A stretch of DNA of 42,746 nucleotides, taken from contig CAMQXY010000015.1 of assembly GCA_947039005.1 (NCBI GenBank), positions 1 through 42,746 on the forward strand. Direction: 5' to 3'. A program made the position numbers and the translations under genes. This DNA comes from an uncultured Photobacterium sp. (GTDB lineage: Bacteria; Pseudomonadota; Gammaproteobacteria; Enterobacterales; Vibrionaceae). Positions 1 through 8,698 of the stretch are shown piece after piece (within the stretch, counting starts at the first letter, position 1; each line of letters starts with the position of its first letter). Under the pieces are notes generated by a model, which was not told the DNA's origin, did no database searches, and saw nothing but the letters and a program-made list of their open reading frames with translations.

Positions 1-1556
1 CGAGGGTAAATACAGCCCATAGCAATATCTTCTTCACTCACGCACTCGGCTAATGCATAAGAAGCGGTGGTAAATATATCTTGGGTGATTGTTTTTGTTT
101 GCGACACAATAGATGCCAACCCAACCCCAGGGAAAATAAAGACATTGTTTCCTTGCCCAATACGGTATTGATGACCATTGTATTCGACATCAGAAAATGG
201 ACTGCCTGTTGCCACAATCGCCTGACCATCACTCCAATGATAAATCGCTTCAGGGATCGCCTCACAATTGGCGGTAGGATTAGAGAGTGGGAATATAATT
301 GGTCGTGGCGTATATTCCATCATTTTTTGAATATGCTCAGCAGTAAATGAACCACCAATGCCACTGGCACCTAATAACACCGTCACTGGATGATTATTAA
401 TCAGTTCTGTTAAGCTAATTTTACCTAACTCAGCAGCATGCCAACCTTCAGATATAGCACGAGGTTTTGCATAGCGACGTTTATAATCTTCTAAACCATC
501 GCGATCATCAAACACCACCCCTTTAGAATCAAGAATAAAGATCTTTTCGCGTGCAGAATGATGAGTACAGCCTTCTTTGAGTAACCCAGCATAAATTTGA
601 TCTGCAACCCCGACGCCCCCCGCGCCAGCACCATACACAACATAAGTTTGATCAACTAAGCGTTCTTGTTTGATCTTACATGCACCCAAAATACCCGCTA
701 ATACAACCGAGCCTGTACCTTGAATATCGTCATTAAACGATGGCAAACTGTTTTCATAATCGACAAGATTATCAAACGCATTGGCTTTACTGAAATCTTC
801 CCATTGCAATACTGCTTTCGGAAAATGTCGTTTGACTTGTTTTACAAAGGCTTTAATAAAGAGCTTATAAGCATCACCACGAAGTCGTTTACGTGAAATA
901 CCTAAGTACATCGGATCATCCAGCAACTCTTGGTTATCAGTACCGACATCTAACACAATAGGTAAGCAATGAGCTGGATGAATACCCGCACCCAAAGTAT
1001 AGAGTGATAACTTACCAATCGGGATCCCCATGCCGCCAACACCTTGATCGCCAATACCTAAAATTCCTTGGCTATCGGTAACCACAATGATTTTGATTTC
1101 TTTACCCATAAAATGACGCGACATCTCACCCATCGCACCCACATTTTCTTCGGTAATATATAACCCACGCGCTTTTTGATAACGATGACTAAATTCCTGA
1201 CATGCTTTACCCACCGTTGGGGTATAAATGATCGGCGTCATTTCTTCTACATGGCGTGATAATAAGGCATAAAAAAGGGTTTCGTTGCGATCTTGTAGCG
1301 AGCGTAAAAAGAGGTATTTTTCAATATCGGTTGAAGCATTACTAAAGCCGTCATAGACACGGTTAAGTTGATCATCAAACGTTTGTACTCGTGGGGGTAA
1401 TAATCCCGTTAATTGAAAAGCATCACGCTCTTCTTGAGTAAAAGCCGTACTTTTATTTAAAGTGCGATCATTGAGTAACTCGGTGCCTGTGAGTGACACT
1501 GGACGAAACACTTTCCCTTGCGCATCTTTCCATCTGAGGTACTTACCGATAGTCAT
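1..1556 (-). CDS. maeA: NAD-dependent malic enzyme, C-terminus cut by window edge
   Basis: Oxidative decarboxylation of malate to pyruvate with NAD reduction, in the cytoplasm. The frame is open from an ATG at 1556-1554 to base 1, about 518 codons. Malic enzymes of this type run about 560 residues, so roughly 45 C-terminal residues lie outside the window. The protein starts MTIGKYLRWKDAQGK. It contains the malic-enzyme signature DSQGILGIGDQGVGGMGIPI (encoded near 1020-1080) and the dinucleotide-binding stretch VVYGAGAGGVGVADQIYAGL (near 580-650). The last visible residues, EDIAMGCIYP, are also typical. Transcribed leftwards, with about 260 bp of apparently non-coding DNA upstream. The maeA (sfcA) assignment over maeB rests on length and lack of a C-terminal phosphotransacetylase domain in what is visible; cofactor preference is inferred from the family. 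Confidence 0.93.
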   Translation of the reverse strand, partial: MTIGKYLRWKDAQGKVFRPVSLTGTELLNDRTLNKSTAFTQEERDAFQLTGLLPPRVQTFDDQLNRVYDGFSNASTDIEKYLFLRSLQDRNETLFYALLSRHVEEMTPIIYTPTVGKACQEFSHRYQKARGLYITEENVGAMGEMSRHFMGKEIKIIVVTDSQGILGIGDQGVGGMGIPIGKLSLYTLGAGIHPAHCLPIVLDVGTDNQELLDDPMYLGISRKRLRGDAYKLFIKAFVKQVKRHFPKAVLQWEDFSKANAFDNLVDYENSLPSFNDDIQGTGSVVLAGILGACKIKQERLVDQTYVVYGAGAGGVGVADQIYAGLLKEGCTHHSAREKIFILDSKGVVFDDRDGLEDYKRRYAKPRAISEGWHAAELGKISLTELINNHPVTVLLGASGIGGSFTAEHIQKMMEYTPRPIIFPLSNPTANCEAIPEAIYHWSDGQAIVATGSPFSDVEYNGHQYRIGQGNNVFIFPGVGLASIVSQTKTITQDIFTTASYALAECVSEEDIAMGCIYP

Positions 1557-1749
1557 ATTCTGTCTCCATGTATAACAACAATAACCAGCGCACTTTATGA
1601 TCATCAACAACAACCGTTATTCATAATGATAAAGCCATAATATAAAATAGAGTTTATATCTAACCGCAGCATAAAAATGTGAACAATCGCATTGTTAATT
1701 ATATTGCTGGTTAAAAAAACATCAGGGCTGATTTTTGGGTAATACAAAG

Positions 1750-1778
1750 AAAAAAGCGCCAGCGATATCGCTAACACC
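1750..1778 (-). terminator. Rho-independent terminator of the small-gene block
   Basis: Read on the minus strand, a 10-bp stem (GGTGTTAGCG against CGCTGGCGCT, with several G-U pairs) closes an ATAT loop and is followed by six T. It lies about 40 bp past the stop of the hypothetical gene ending at 1821. Confidence 0.6.
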
Positions 1779-1820
1779 ATTGAACGATGAATAATAAATA
1801 ATGGCTAAATACACTCTAAA

Positions 1821-2162
1821 CTATAGATTTTCACGTCTTATTGCTACTTTATCGCAGCAGAATGGCGTAATGTTAAGATTATCTCGCGCTTGTAGATCAG
1901 CATCACGATAAAGCTGATATTTTAATTTACGAAAAAAACCTTTTTTATAATCAACACCAGCAGCAACAATCAGGGCTAATATTTGTTCGAATTCAATATA
2001 CCTAAAATCGTAAATCAACCGCAATTTATGGGGTGGTTTTAGCGTCGCAGAAATAATGTATTGATTAGTGTTTAATGTGGCTAGCATAGATTCAATGCTT
2101 ATTGTAGAGCCATCTATATAACAACGACGATGATGAGGTTCAATCACGACTATTGGTTTCAT
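1821..2162 (-). CDS. Hypothetical protein, about 113 aa
   Basis: I do not recognise a family. I chose the ATG at 2162-2160 (MKPIVVIEPHHRRCYID) rather than the longer frame from 2192, because a good ribosome binding site (TAAGG) lies 8 bases upstream and the longer form would overlap the preceding small gene. The protein is basic at its C-terminus and has a mixed alpha/beta look, with no signal peptide or membrane segment. It starts 10 bp after the stop of the 35-residue membrane peptide at 2173-2280, so the two are probably one transcription unit ending at the terminator at 1750-1778. Function unknown. Confidence 0.6.
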   Translation of the reverse strand: MKPIVVIEPHHRRCYIDGSTISIESMLATLNTNQYIISATLKPPHKLRLIYDFRYIEFEQILALIVAAGVDYKKGFFRKLKYQLYRDADLQARDNLNITPFCCDKVAIRRENL

Positions 2163-2172
2163 TAATAAAGCC

Positions 2173-2280
2173 TTACTGCCAATAAGAAGCAATCAATAAC
2201 AACACAAAAATAGCAGCAATGAACTTCAATAATAGTCCCAAGCTTGCGCCACCTTTAGGGGCTTTATTACAACAACTCAT
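2173..2280 (-). CDS. 35-aa small membrane protein with N-terminal Cys-Cys
   Basis: ATG at 2280-2278, stop TAA at 2175-2173. The product begins MSCCNKAPKGGASLG and continues into one hydrophobic helix of about 18 residues ending ASYWQ. A strong ribosome binding site (AAGAGG) is 7 bases upstream of the ATG, and the next gene starts 10 bp after the stop. The paired cysteines with a Lys/Gly-rich turn before the helix suggest a metal- or thiol-related membrane peptide, but this is only a suggestion. I cannot name a family. It is well supported as a translated frame by the two tightly spaced ribosome binding sites. Confidence 0.6.
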   Translation of the reverse strand: MSCCNKAPKGGASLGLLLKFIAAIFVLLLIASYWQ

Positions 2281-2359
2281 ATTGACCTCTTAATATATCT
2301 ACATTACAGAAAACATAATGATAAAGATTACAGTAAGGGGAAAGTCAAGATAAGGCTTA

Positions 2360-2390
2360 AGTGAGCAACATAACAATTATGTCACTCACT
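2360..2390. repeat. Two-tier inverted repeat downstream of tatA
   Basis: AGTGAG and ACATAA on the left pair with TTATGT and CTCACT on the right, with a CA/CA internal loop and a 3-base apical loop. There is no T-run on the minus strand, so it is a weak terminator or a 3'-end stabilising hairpin for the gene ending at 2407. Confidence 0.4.
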
Positions 2391-2406
2391 CAAAAATCTG
2401 CGTCAT

Positions 2407-2613
2407 TTATTGCTGATCATTAGCAGATGGAGATGCAACTTGATTTCCCGTTGTCGCCTCTGTCTTCGATTGTGGTTCCTCTTTCACTGCATTTTGAAAG
2501 CCACGTAACGCGCAACCAAGATCACTGCCTAACGTACGAAGTTTTTTAGTTCCAAATAATAAAACGAAAATCACAGCAACAATCAATAATTTACCAATAC
2601 TAATTTCACCCAT
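2407..2613 (-). CDS. tatA: Sec-independent (twin-arginine) translocase subunit TatA/TatE-like
   Basis: Small membrane protein of the Tat pathway, which exports folded proteins across the inner membrane. The 68 residues show the TatA pattern: a short N-terminal membrane helix (about residues 5-20), the hinge [14 protein letters not shown], an amphipathic helix (to about residue 45) and a polar tail. No tatB or tatC is adjacent, so this is an orphan paralogue in the manner of E. coli TatE. The hinge is followed by a cysteine (GCALRGF) where many TatA proteins have Gly or Ala. Family assignment is firm; whether it works with the main TatBC is inference. A Tat substrate candidate (the DUF1501 protein) lies elsewhere in the window. 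Confidence 0.85.
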   Translation of the reverse strand: MGEISIGKLLIVAVIFVLLFGTKKLRTLGSDLGCALRGFQNAVKEEPQSKTEATTGNQVASPSANDQQ

Positions 2614-2627
2614 TTTTACTTAATCTC

Positions 2628-2738
2628 TTATTGTTCACTCTTAGATAAATAACGCTCTTTAGCAGCAATCACAAATACCGCTGCAAAAAACATCCCAATC
2701 AACCATTTAGCTTCCAGATATTCAGGAAATAATGGGTA
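2628..2738 (-). pseudogene. Open frame with membrane-protein character, no normal start; probable remnant
   Basis: Immediately upstream of tatA an open minus-strand frame reads FPEYLEAKWLIGMFFAAVFV and continues IAAKERYLSKSEQ before a stop at 2630-2628. It looks like the C-terminal end of a small membrane protein, but the frame opens at a TAG (2741-2739) with no good start or ribosome binding site. Either a decayed gene or a peptide starting at the internal ATG (MFFAAV). The stop is 15 bp from the tatA start. Confidence 0.3.
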
Positions 2739-2833
2739 CTAAATAGTTCAATTAACCGCAGTCATTGGATGGTATAAATTTAAATCTAATGTTTATGTAA
2801 GGATTATTAGAGTGAATATAATTTTTTTATAAA

Positions 2834-2859
2834 CAAAACATTATCAGCATCGTAATGTT
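2834..2859 (-). terminator. Probable terminator after kdpE
   Basis: On the minus strand a 7-bp stem AACATTA/TAATGTT with a 9-base loop is followed by TTTGTTT. It lies just beyond the stop of the response-regulator gene. Confidence 0.45.
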
Positions 2860-2864
2860 ATGGC

Positions 2865-3560
2865 TTAATCATCACTAATTAAGCGATAACCCACACCATT
2901 TTCAGTAATAATATATTGTGGTTGCGCGGGTAGACGTTCTATTTTATGACGCAATTGTGCAATATGAATACGCACATAATGAGCATGCTCGGTATAATTC
3001 CCCCCCCAAACTTCTTTTAATATCTGCTTATGGGTTAATACCTTACCCATATTTTTAGCCAATAAAGTAAGTATTTTATATTCTTTGGGAGTTAACTTAA
3101 TCGATTCATCTAAACGGGTGACGGTTTGCATGGCAACATCCAGTATGACATCACCAAATTGGTATTGGATCACATCATCTGTACTTATATTGGTATTTAT
3201 ACGTAACGCCACTCGAATTCGGGCTAACAACTCTCCACTACCAAACGGTTTGGTTAAATAATCATTCGCGCCCGCATCAAGAGCAAATACTTTATCAGCC
3301 TCTTTATCACGCGCAGAAATCACAATAATCGGGGTTTCAGTCCAAACTCTTAATTCTTTGGTAAAATCGAGACCATCGGCATCAGGCAAACCAAGATCCA
3401 ATAATATTAAATGCGGATTCCAGGTTGTGATTTGTTTAAGACCTTCTTGAGCCGTTTCAACCGTTTTAACTTGATAACCATGCCCAGTAGTTAAAATATC
3501 AAGAAATCGACGGATTGGCGCTTCATCTTCAATGATTAAGATCTTACTTTCAGTCTTCAT
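2865..3560 (-). CDS. kdpE: KdpE-like response regulator, OmpR family
   Basis: Cytoplasmic DNA-binding regulator of a two-component pair. Receiver domain at residues 1-120 with the acidic pocket IIEDE, the phosphoacceptor D55 in LLDLGLPD and the conserved Lys104 in YLTKPF; winged-helix DNA-binding domain at about 130-230 ending in QYIITENGVGYRL. Its start overlaps the end of the sensor kinase gene by 11 bp, so the two are translationally coupled. In E. coli KdpE activates kdpFABC, but no kdpFABC is present here; the nearest potassium transporter is kup directly upstream. Regulation of kup is therefore a reasonable but untested inference. Confidence 0.88.
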   Translation of the reverse strand: MKTESKILIIEDEAPIRRFLDILTTGHGYQVKTVETAQEGLKQITTWNPHLILLDLGLPDADGLDFTKELRVWTETPIIVISARDKEADKVFALDAGANDYLTKPFGSGELLARIRVALRINTNISTDDVIQYQFGDVILDVAMQTVTRLDESIKLTPKEYKILTLLAKNMGKVLTHKQILKEVWGGNYTEHAHYVRIHIAQLRHKIERLPAQPQYIITENGVGYRLISDD

Positions 3561-5019
3561 AAATATCCGTTAACTCATACTTTTCACAAGGAATTTTAAC
3601 TATAAACACACTGCCACCACCAGCACGTGGTAATACGCTAATATCGCCATTATGAGCCGCAACAATCAATTGGCATATTGCTAAACCTAAACCAGTGCCT
3701 TTTATTTTTACTTGTTCTGAACGATAAAAACGCTCAAAAATACGGAGTCGATCTTCTGCAGCTACCCCACAACCACGATCGGCAATTTCCACAATAAAAG
3801 CCCCTTGTTGATAATCAGTTTTAATATCAATAACACTACCGACAGGGCTATATTTAGCTGCATTTTCAACAAGATTTGCGATGATTTGCTCAATCAACGT
3901 AAAATCTAATGACACTAAAATTGTATCACCACATAAATTAATTGGATGTGATTTTATGACTTGCTCAACCCGTTTAATGGCACTACCAATAACTTCTTCC
4001 GGTTCAACCCAATCACATTTAGGGATCAAGGTTTTAATACTATAGCGGCTGATATCAAGTAACTTAGTTAAACTGCGGTTTAAACTGTAGCCTTCTTCTG
4101 CAATCGACTGTAATAGCTCTTGTTGGGTTTGTTCTGGCAAATGTAAGCTGGTATCACTTAATGTGGTCGCTGAACCAATGATAGCGCCCAAGGGTGTTTT
4201 TAAATCATGCGACACTGCCGCTAATAAGGTATTACGCATTTGTTCTAATTGATTAGCTTCTTTCGCTAACGTTAAAGCGACATTGGATTCAGATCTTGCT
4301 AACGATAAGCTAATCAGAGTATTAAGAAGAGGATTAAACATTTGTTCGGATAATGCCTCAATCACCAATACGCCAAACATGCCTGATTGCCCATCCAGTG
4401 GGTGCAAACTCAATGATGGCGAAAGATATTCAATATGTTGCTGCTGACGCCTCATAAAACGTTCAACCAATGGCTGATAAGTCACTTCATTTAACTGCTC
4501 ATGCGTTGCTAAACAATGTAATTGTGGCGAAAACAACCATATTTGCGCATGCATTTGTAGATCACACTCAAGATGAGCAATGGATGATTTAGCGATAGCA
4601 TGGCTTTCATTTAATGCTGCCAATATTGATGCTAAATCATAATTACTGTTTAATTCTGCACGTAGAACCTGATTTTCTTCAATTTTTTGTTGCTGAGATT
4701 GCGTTAACCGCACGGCAAATACACCACTAATCGCCATCACGGAAAACGTAATAATATGTTGATAGTTCTGAAATCTAAATGAGTTATGCTCAGGTAAAAC
4801 AAAGAAATGAAATGCGACAATACTAATAGCGGTGATCACATATGCTATGCGTTTACGTAACAAGACCCCACTCACGATATTAAGTAATAGCAACAACATA
4901 GCGGTATCGGTTTCAATAATGACATTACGAAACACAACCCCCAGATAAGTCACTAAAACATATAACAGTAATAAAATACTGGTTTTTGTCACATCAAACC
5001 ACGATAACGGGTTCTTCAT
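3550..5019 (-). CDS. kdpD: Short KdpD-type sensor histidine kinase lacking the N-terminal KdpD/Usp half
   Basis: Membrane histidine kinase, 489 residues against roughly 890 for E. coli KdpD. The visible order is a four-helix DUF4118-type membrane domain (about 12-105), a GAF-like linker (about 125-245), the dimerisation and phosphoacceptor region with H271 in AAVSHDLKTPLGA, and an HATPase domain with N box (NLVENAAKYSP), G1 box (DRGCG) and G2 box (GTGLGLAIC). The cytoplasmic N-terminal KdpD and universal-stress-like domains are absent, and the ATG at 5019 directly precedes the membrane domain, so this is not a truncation by the window. Downstream kdpE overlaps its stop; kup lies 109 bp upstream on the same strand. 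Confidence 0.85.
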   Translation of the reverse strand: MKNPLSWFDVTKTSILLLLYVLVTYLGVVFRNVIIETDTAMLLLLLNIVSGVLLRKRIAYVITAISIVAFHFFVLPEHNSFRFQNYQHIITFSVMAISGVFAVRLTQSQQQKIEENQVLRAELNSNYDLASILAALNESHAIAKSSIAHLECDLQMHAQIWLFSPQLHCLATHEQLNEVTYQPLVERFMRRQQQHIEYLSPSLSLHPLDGQSGMFGVLVIEALSEQMFNPLLNTLISLSLARSESNVALTLAKEANQLEQMRNTLLAAVSHDLKTPLGAIIGSATTLSDTSLHLPEQTQQELLQSIAEEGYSLNRSLTKLLDISRYSIKTLIPKCDWVEPEEVIGSAIKRVEQVIKSHPINLCGDTILVSLDFTLIEQIIANLVENAAKYSPVGSVIDIKTDYQQGAFIVEIADRGCGVAAEDRLRIFERFYRSEQVKIKGTGLGLAICQLIVAAHNGDISVLPRAGGGSVFIVKIPCEKYELTDIYED

Positions 5020-5068
5020 TCGTTTCTCATTATTTCACAACCATTGTATAAGTAATTATAACGCGACC

Positions 5069-5115
5069 AATAACGCGCTTACCATTATTGAGTATGTTAA
5101 TGGTAAGCGGTTATT
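5069..5115. repeat. 18-bp inverted repeat between kup and kdpD
   Basis: AATAACGCGCTTACCATTA pairs with TAATGGTAAGCGGTTATT apart from one bulged G, around a 10-base loop. There is no T-run on the minus strand. It could attenuate or stabilise a kup-kdpDE transcript, or act as a weak kup terminator. Confidence 0.5.
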
Positions 5116-5128
5116 AAACGGCATAAAC

Positions 5129-6991
5129 TTAAATTTCCACATGAACGCCAATTTCAATCAATCGATCTTGCGGCACATGCAATCGTTCAGAAGTACGCAG
5201 GGCATTTCGACTTAATAAAACAAACAAACGTGCTTTTACATCATGCCACCACGAACTAGGCTTCACTTTTATCCGCTCAGATGACATAAAAAATAATGTA
5301 TCTGTTGGGTGTAAAGTTAAACCACTACTGCGAGACACCGTGTAAATTTGTTCAATATCGGGTGATTCTTGATAACCGACATAGACAATCATTTGCCAAA
5401 ATGTTGCTGATAACTGTGTGACGTCCATACGTTTTAATGGATGTACCCGTGGTTGATCTGGGTACTTAAACGTTAGTAATACATTCCGTTGATGCAAAAT
5501 TTCATTGTATTTAAGATTATTGATTAACGAAGACGGTACCTGACCTTCATTACGCGAGAAATACACCGCTGTACCCGATGCTCGCGTCCACGGTTTCTGT
5601 TCAAGCTCACTCACCATTGCTTCGGCTGATAATGGCTGTTTAAGAAGCTGTCCTAGTCGTTGCCGTTCTAAATACCATACCACCATCAATATAAACACCA
5701 TCGAACCGATAGTTAATGGTAACCAGCCACCGTCCATAAATTTTAATGAGGTTGCCGTAAAGAGCAACGCATCGTAGGTGAGCATTAACAGCCCATATTG
5801 TAATGTCATCAACCGCGACCATTTCCATAAATGCCGCGCCACAACCAAAGTGAATATCGATGAAATCAACATTGTTGCTGTCACAGCAATACCGTATGCC
5901 GCCGCTAACCGTTCTGAGCTGCCGAATGCCAGCACTACAGTAACAACTAAGATAAACAGTAACAGGTTAGCCAGAGGGACGTAGATCTGCCCCTGAGCTT
6001 GATTAGAGGTATGATAAATTCGCATCGGTGGCAAATAACCTAAGTTAATGGCTTGGCGAGTCAGCGAATAAATACCTGAGATAACAGCTTGTGAAGCGAT
6101 CACTGTTGCAAAAGTCGCTAATATAATTAACGGTAACCGTAAAATAGTGGGCGCTAACATAAAGAACGGATTCGTTGCCGTACTCGCATCTGCCAGCACT
6201 AACGCCCCTTGACCAAAGTAGTTCAGTACTAAGCATGGCATCACAATAAAAAACCAAGCCAGACGAATAGATTTAATACCGAAGTGCCCCATATCAGCAT
6301 AGAGCGCTTCTACCCCAGTAACGGCTAACACCACCACCCCTAAGGTAAATAAAGTTTCAATACCATGATTAACAACAAACTCTAAGGCGTATAACGGATT
6401 TAATGCCAATAAGACCCTCGGATAGGCAACAATACTGATAACGCCCAACACGCCAATGCAGCAAAACCATAACAACATCACGGGTGCAAATAAGCGCCCA
6501 ATACTGCCAGAGCCATATTTTTGAATAGCAAAGAGCACACAAATAATAGCGATGGCGATAGGTATAATCATCGGTTGCAAATCATGGTTAATCACCGTGA
6601 TCCCTTCCACTGCCGATAACACTGACATTGCCGGGGTAATGATCGCCTCACCAAAGAAAAACCCTGCGGCTAACATCCCTAAAAAAATAATGATTGTTTT
6701 ACTGCGAGCTGGAGCGACACCATGTGCCAATGCTGTCAAAGTCAGTACACCACCCTCACCACGATTAGATGCGCGTGTAACAACCGCTAAATATTTGATA
6801 GAAACGGTAATAACAAAAGTCCAGAAGACAAGGGATAACACCCCAAACACATTAGCTGAATTAATCGCTAATGCGTGCGAACCACTAAACATCGCTTTAA
6901 ATGCATATAATGGGCTAGTACCAATATCACCATATACAATCCCAACAGATAAGCACGTGAGTACTAATAATGACTGTTTTTGATTTTGCAT
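5129..6991 (-). CDS. kup: Low-affinity potassium:proton symporter Kup
   Basis: Inner-membrane K+ uptake protein of the KUP/HAK/KT family, 620 residues, close to the usual 622. The N-terminus carries the family signature GIVYGDIGTSPLYAFKAMF (about residues 17-35), followed by about twelve hydrophobic helices to residue 430 and a soluble C-terminal domain. GEAIITPAMSVLSAVEG and TGVEALYADMGHFG are also typical. Reads in the same direction as the downstream kdpDE pair, separated by a strong inverted repeat, which suggests a potassium-responsive block. Confidence 0.95.
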   Translation of the reverse strand: MQNQKQSLLVLTCLSVGIVYGDIGTSPLYAFKAMFSGSHALAINSANVFGVLSLVFWTFVITVSIKYLAVVTRASNRGEGGVLTLTALAHGVAPARSKTIIIFLGMLAAGFFFGEAIITPAMSVLSAVEGITVINHDLQPMIIPIAIAIICVLFAIQKYGSGSIGRLFAPVMLLWFCCIGVLGVISIVAYPRVLLALNPLYALEFVVNHGIETLFTLGVVVLAVTGVEALYADMGHFGIKSIRLAWFFIVMPCLVLNYFGQGALVLADASTATNPFFMLAPTILRLPLIILATFATVIASQAVISGIYSLTRQAINLGYLPPMRIYHTSNQAQGQIYVPLANLLLFILVVTVVLAFGSSERLAAAYGIAVTATMLISSIFTLVVARHLWKWSRLMTLQYGLLMLTYDALLFTATSLKFMDGGWLPLTIGSMVFILMVVWYLERQRLGQLLKQPLSAEAMVSELEQKPWTRASGTAVYFSRNEGQVPSSLINNLKYNEILHQRNVLLTFKYPDQPRVHPLKRMDVTQLSATFWQMIVYVGYQESPDIEQIYTVSRSSGLTLHPTDTLFFMSSERIKVKPSSWWHDVKARLFVLLSRNALRTSERLHVPQDRLIEIGVHVEI

Positions 6992-7177
6992 AACTTGTTA
7001 CATATATGTTTGCCCTTAACGATAGCAATACATAAAGCCTTATTTCATTCAACGAGACGAGCAGGTTAACAAGGGTAATGTAAAGTTAGGGTATATTTTC
7101 CCGCATCAAATATAAAAAATACATAAAGTTTGGGTGTTATTTAACCAGGGTGAAGTCACACTCGCCTAACCACAAAA

Positions 7178-7209
7178 ACAAAAAAAGCACCAGTCAGTGA
7201 CTGATGCTT
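7178..7209 (-). terminator. Rho-independent terminator of the MFS transporter gene
   Basis: On the minus strand, 11 bp of stem (AAGCATCAGTC with GACTGGTGCTT) close a 3-base loop and are followed by six or more T. It lies about 25 bp past the stop at 7235. Confidence 0.85.
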
Positions 7210-7234
7210 AATAATTCTGAAATTAAAACCGTGC

Positions 7235-8698
7235 TTACATGCTTTCGATATTTCTACCTGATGTTTCAAAACGGTACTTATGTGTTACCCATGCGCCTAA
7301 TAAAGACGTTACGACTAAACACAATAAGAGTGTGAACACACCAATCCCATGCAACAAAATCGGGAATAAAAAAGCCGTTAAAATAGCACCAAATTTCGCA
7401 ACTGATGCTGCAAAACCCGCCCCTTTAGCTCGAATTTTAACAGGAAATACTTCTCCTGATATCAAATATGTTTGTGCATTAGGACCTAGGTTATTCATGA
7501 AGTTGAATAACATAAAGCCTAAAAACAGCAGATATATTTGATAATCACCATGCAATTTCACGGAAATTGCAGCACATAATAAACCCGCAGCACAACCGAT
7601 AAAACCAAAAATCTGTAGCTTCATACGGCCAACAGATTCTGAAAAAATAATCGCACAGATAACGCCAACAATTAACAAGCAGTCAATAACGGCAGTACCT
7701 TTTGCTAAATAAATCGTATTAGCAATAGTGTTATGTAACGCATCGCCCCCAGTCGCTTTATGTGGGTCAAGTACAGATGCAAGAATAACAGGTGTAAAAA
7801 TACCAATACCATAAGTGCCTAGATCTTGAATAAACCAAGGGACTGATGCCAAAATTGTTTTAGCACGATATTTTTCTTTAAATAACCGTTTGTAACCATG
7901 TATCCATGACGATAGTTCAACATCATCACTCGGTGCTTCTTCAATTGGCATTGATGACTGCGGTGAACGATGTAATAACCGTTTGAGTGATGTTTCAGCA
8001 TCTGCCTTACGATTTTTAGACAATAGCCAATGCGCACTTTCTGGAATAAAAAACCGTGCAACCGTAATCAATAATGATGGAATCAAAGCAATAACATACA
8101 TCAATCGCCATGCATTAATATCATTGACATAGGTTAAGACAAAGATACCCGTTAAAATGCCTAACAAAACACCAATAGACTGAAACGCAAATGCACCCAA
8201 CACCAATTTACCACGGTTCTTGGATGGAATACTTTCAGATATCATTAAGTGCGCCGTAGGGTAATCACACCCCAAAGCTAAGCCAATGCCAAAGTTAAAT
8301 ACTAAAATGCTCAGATAAGATTGACTCGTAGCCATACCTATCAAGCAGATAGAGAGTAAAGCCATCTCAATAATGAACATTTTCTTACGTCCATAAATAT
8401 CAGATAGCCCACCCAGAGCACTTGCTCCAATTAAAATACCAAACAGAATTGAGGAACTAATTATACCTTTCTGTAGCTCTGTTAAATGAAATTGTAAGGT
8501 CAATAATGGCAGGGTTAACCCCATCATAAAAACGATCATACCCTCAAAAAACTTACCAAATGTTGCTAATAACCAAATTCGCCATTGCACACGCGTCATT
8601 GACATTGAATATTTATTAGTAACTGAATCACTTATTGATCTTTCATCAATATAATTCTGGATCGTATTTTGCGGTTGAATCTCTATTTTTTGATTCAT
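7235..8698 (-). CDS. MFS transporter, sugar/organic-acid porter type
   Basis: Twelve-helix inner-membrane major facilitator protein of 487 residues. MFS motif A is seen as GGLSDIYGRKK (residues 96-106) between helices 2 and 3, PESAHWLL follows helix 6, and a large charged loop (about 225-275) separates the two halves, as in sugar porters and related metabolite:H+ symporters. The substrate cannot be told from sequence alone. The first 35 residues are polar and poorly conserved-looking, and no clear ribosome binding site precedes the 8698 ATG, so a start at MSMTRVQWR (residue 32 or 34) is possible. Single gene with its own terminator, upstream of a long AT-rich gap. Confidence 0.85.
   Translation of the reverse strand: MNQKIEIQPQNTIQNYIDERSISDSVTNKYSMSMTRVQWRIWLLATFGKFFEGMIVFMMGLTLPLLTLQFHLTELQKGIISSSILFGILIGASALGGLSDIYGRKKMFIIEMALLSICLIGMATSQSYLSILVFNFGIGLALGCDYPTAHLMISESIPSKNRGKLVLGAFAFQSIGVLLGILTGIFVLTYVNDINAWRLMYVIALIPSLLITVARFFIPESAHWLLSKNRKADAETSLKRLLHRSPQSSMPIEEAPSDDVELSSWIHGYKRLFKEKYRAKTILASVPWFIQDLGTYGIGIFTPVILASVLDPHKATGGDALHNTIANTIYLAKGTAVIDCLLIVGVICAIIFSESVGRMKLQIFGFIGCAAGLLCAAISVKLHGDYQIYLLFLGFMLFNFMNNLGPNAQTYLISGEVFPVKIRAKGAGFAASVAKFGAILTAFLFPILLHGIGVFTLLLCLVVTSLLGAWVTHKYRFETSGRNIESM

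Noticed and set aside
6552-6983. 143-codon plus-strand frame inside kup
   Set aside because: Antisense shadow of the well-conserved kup gene.
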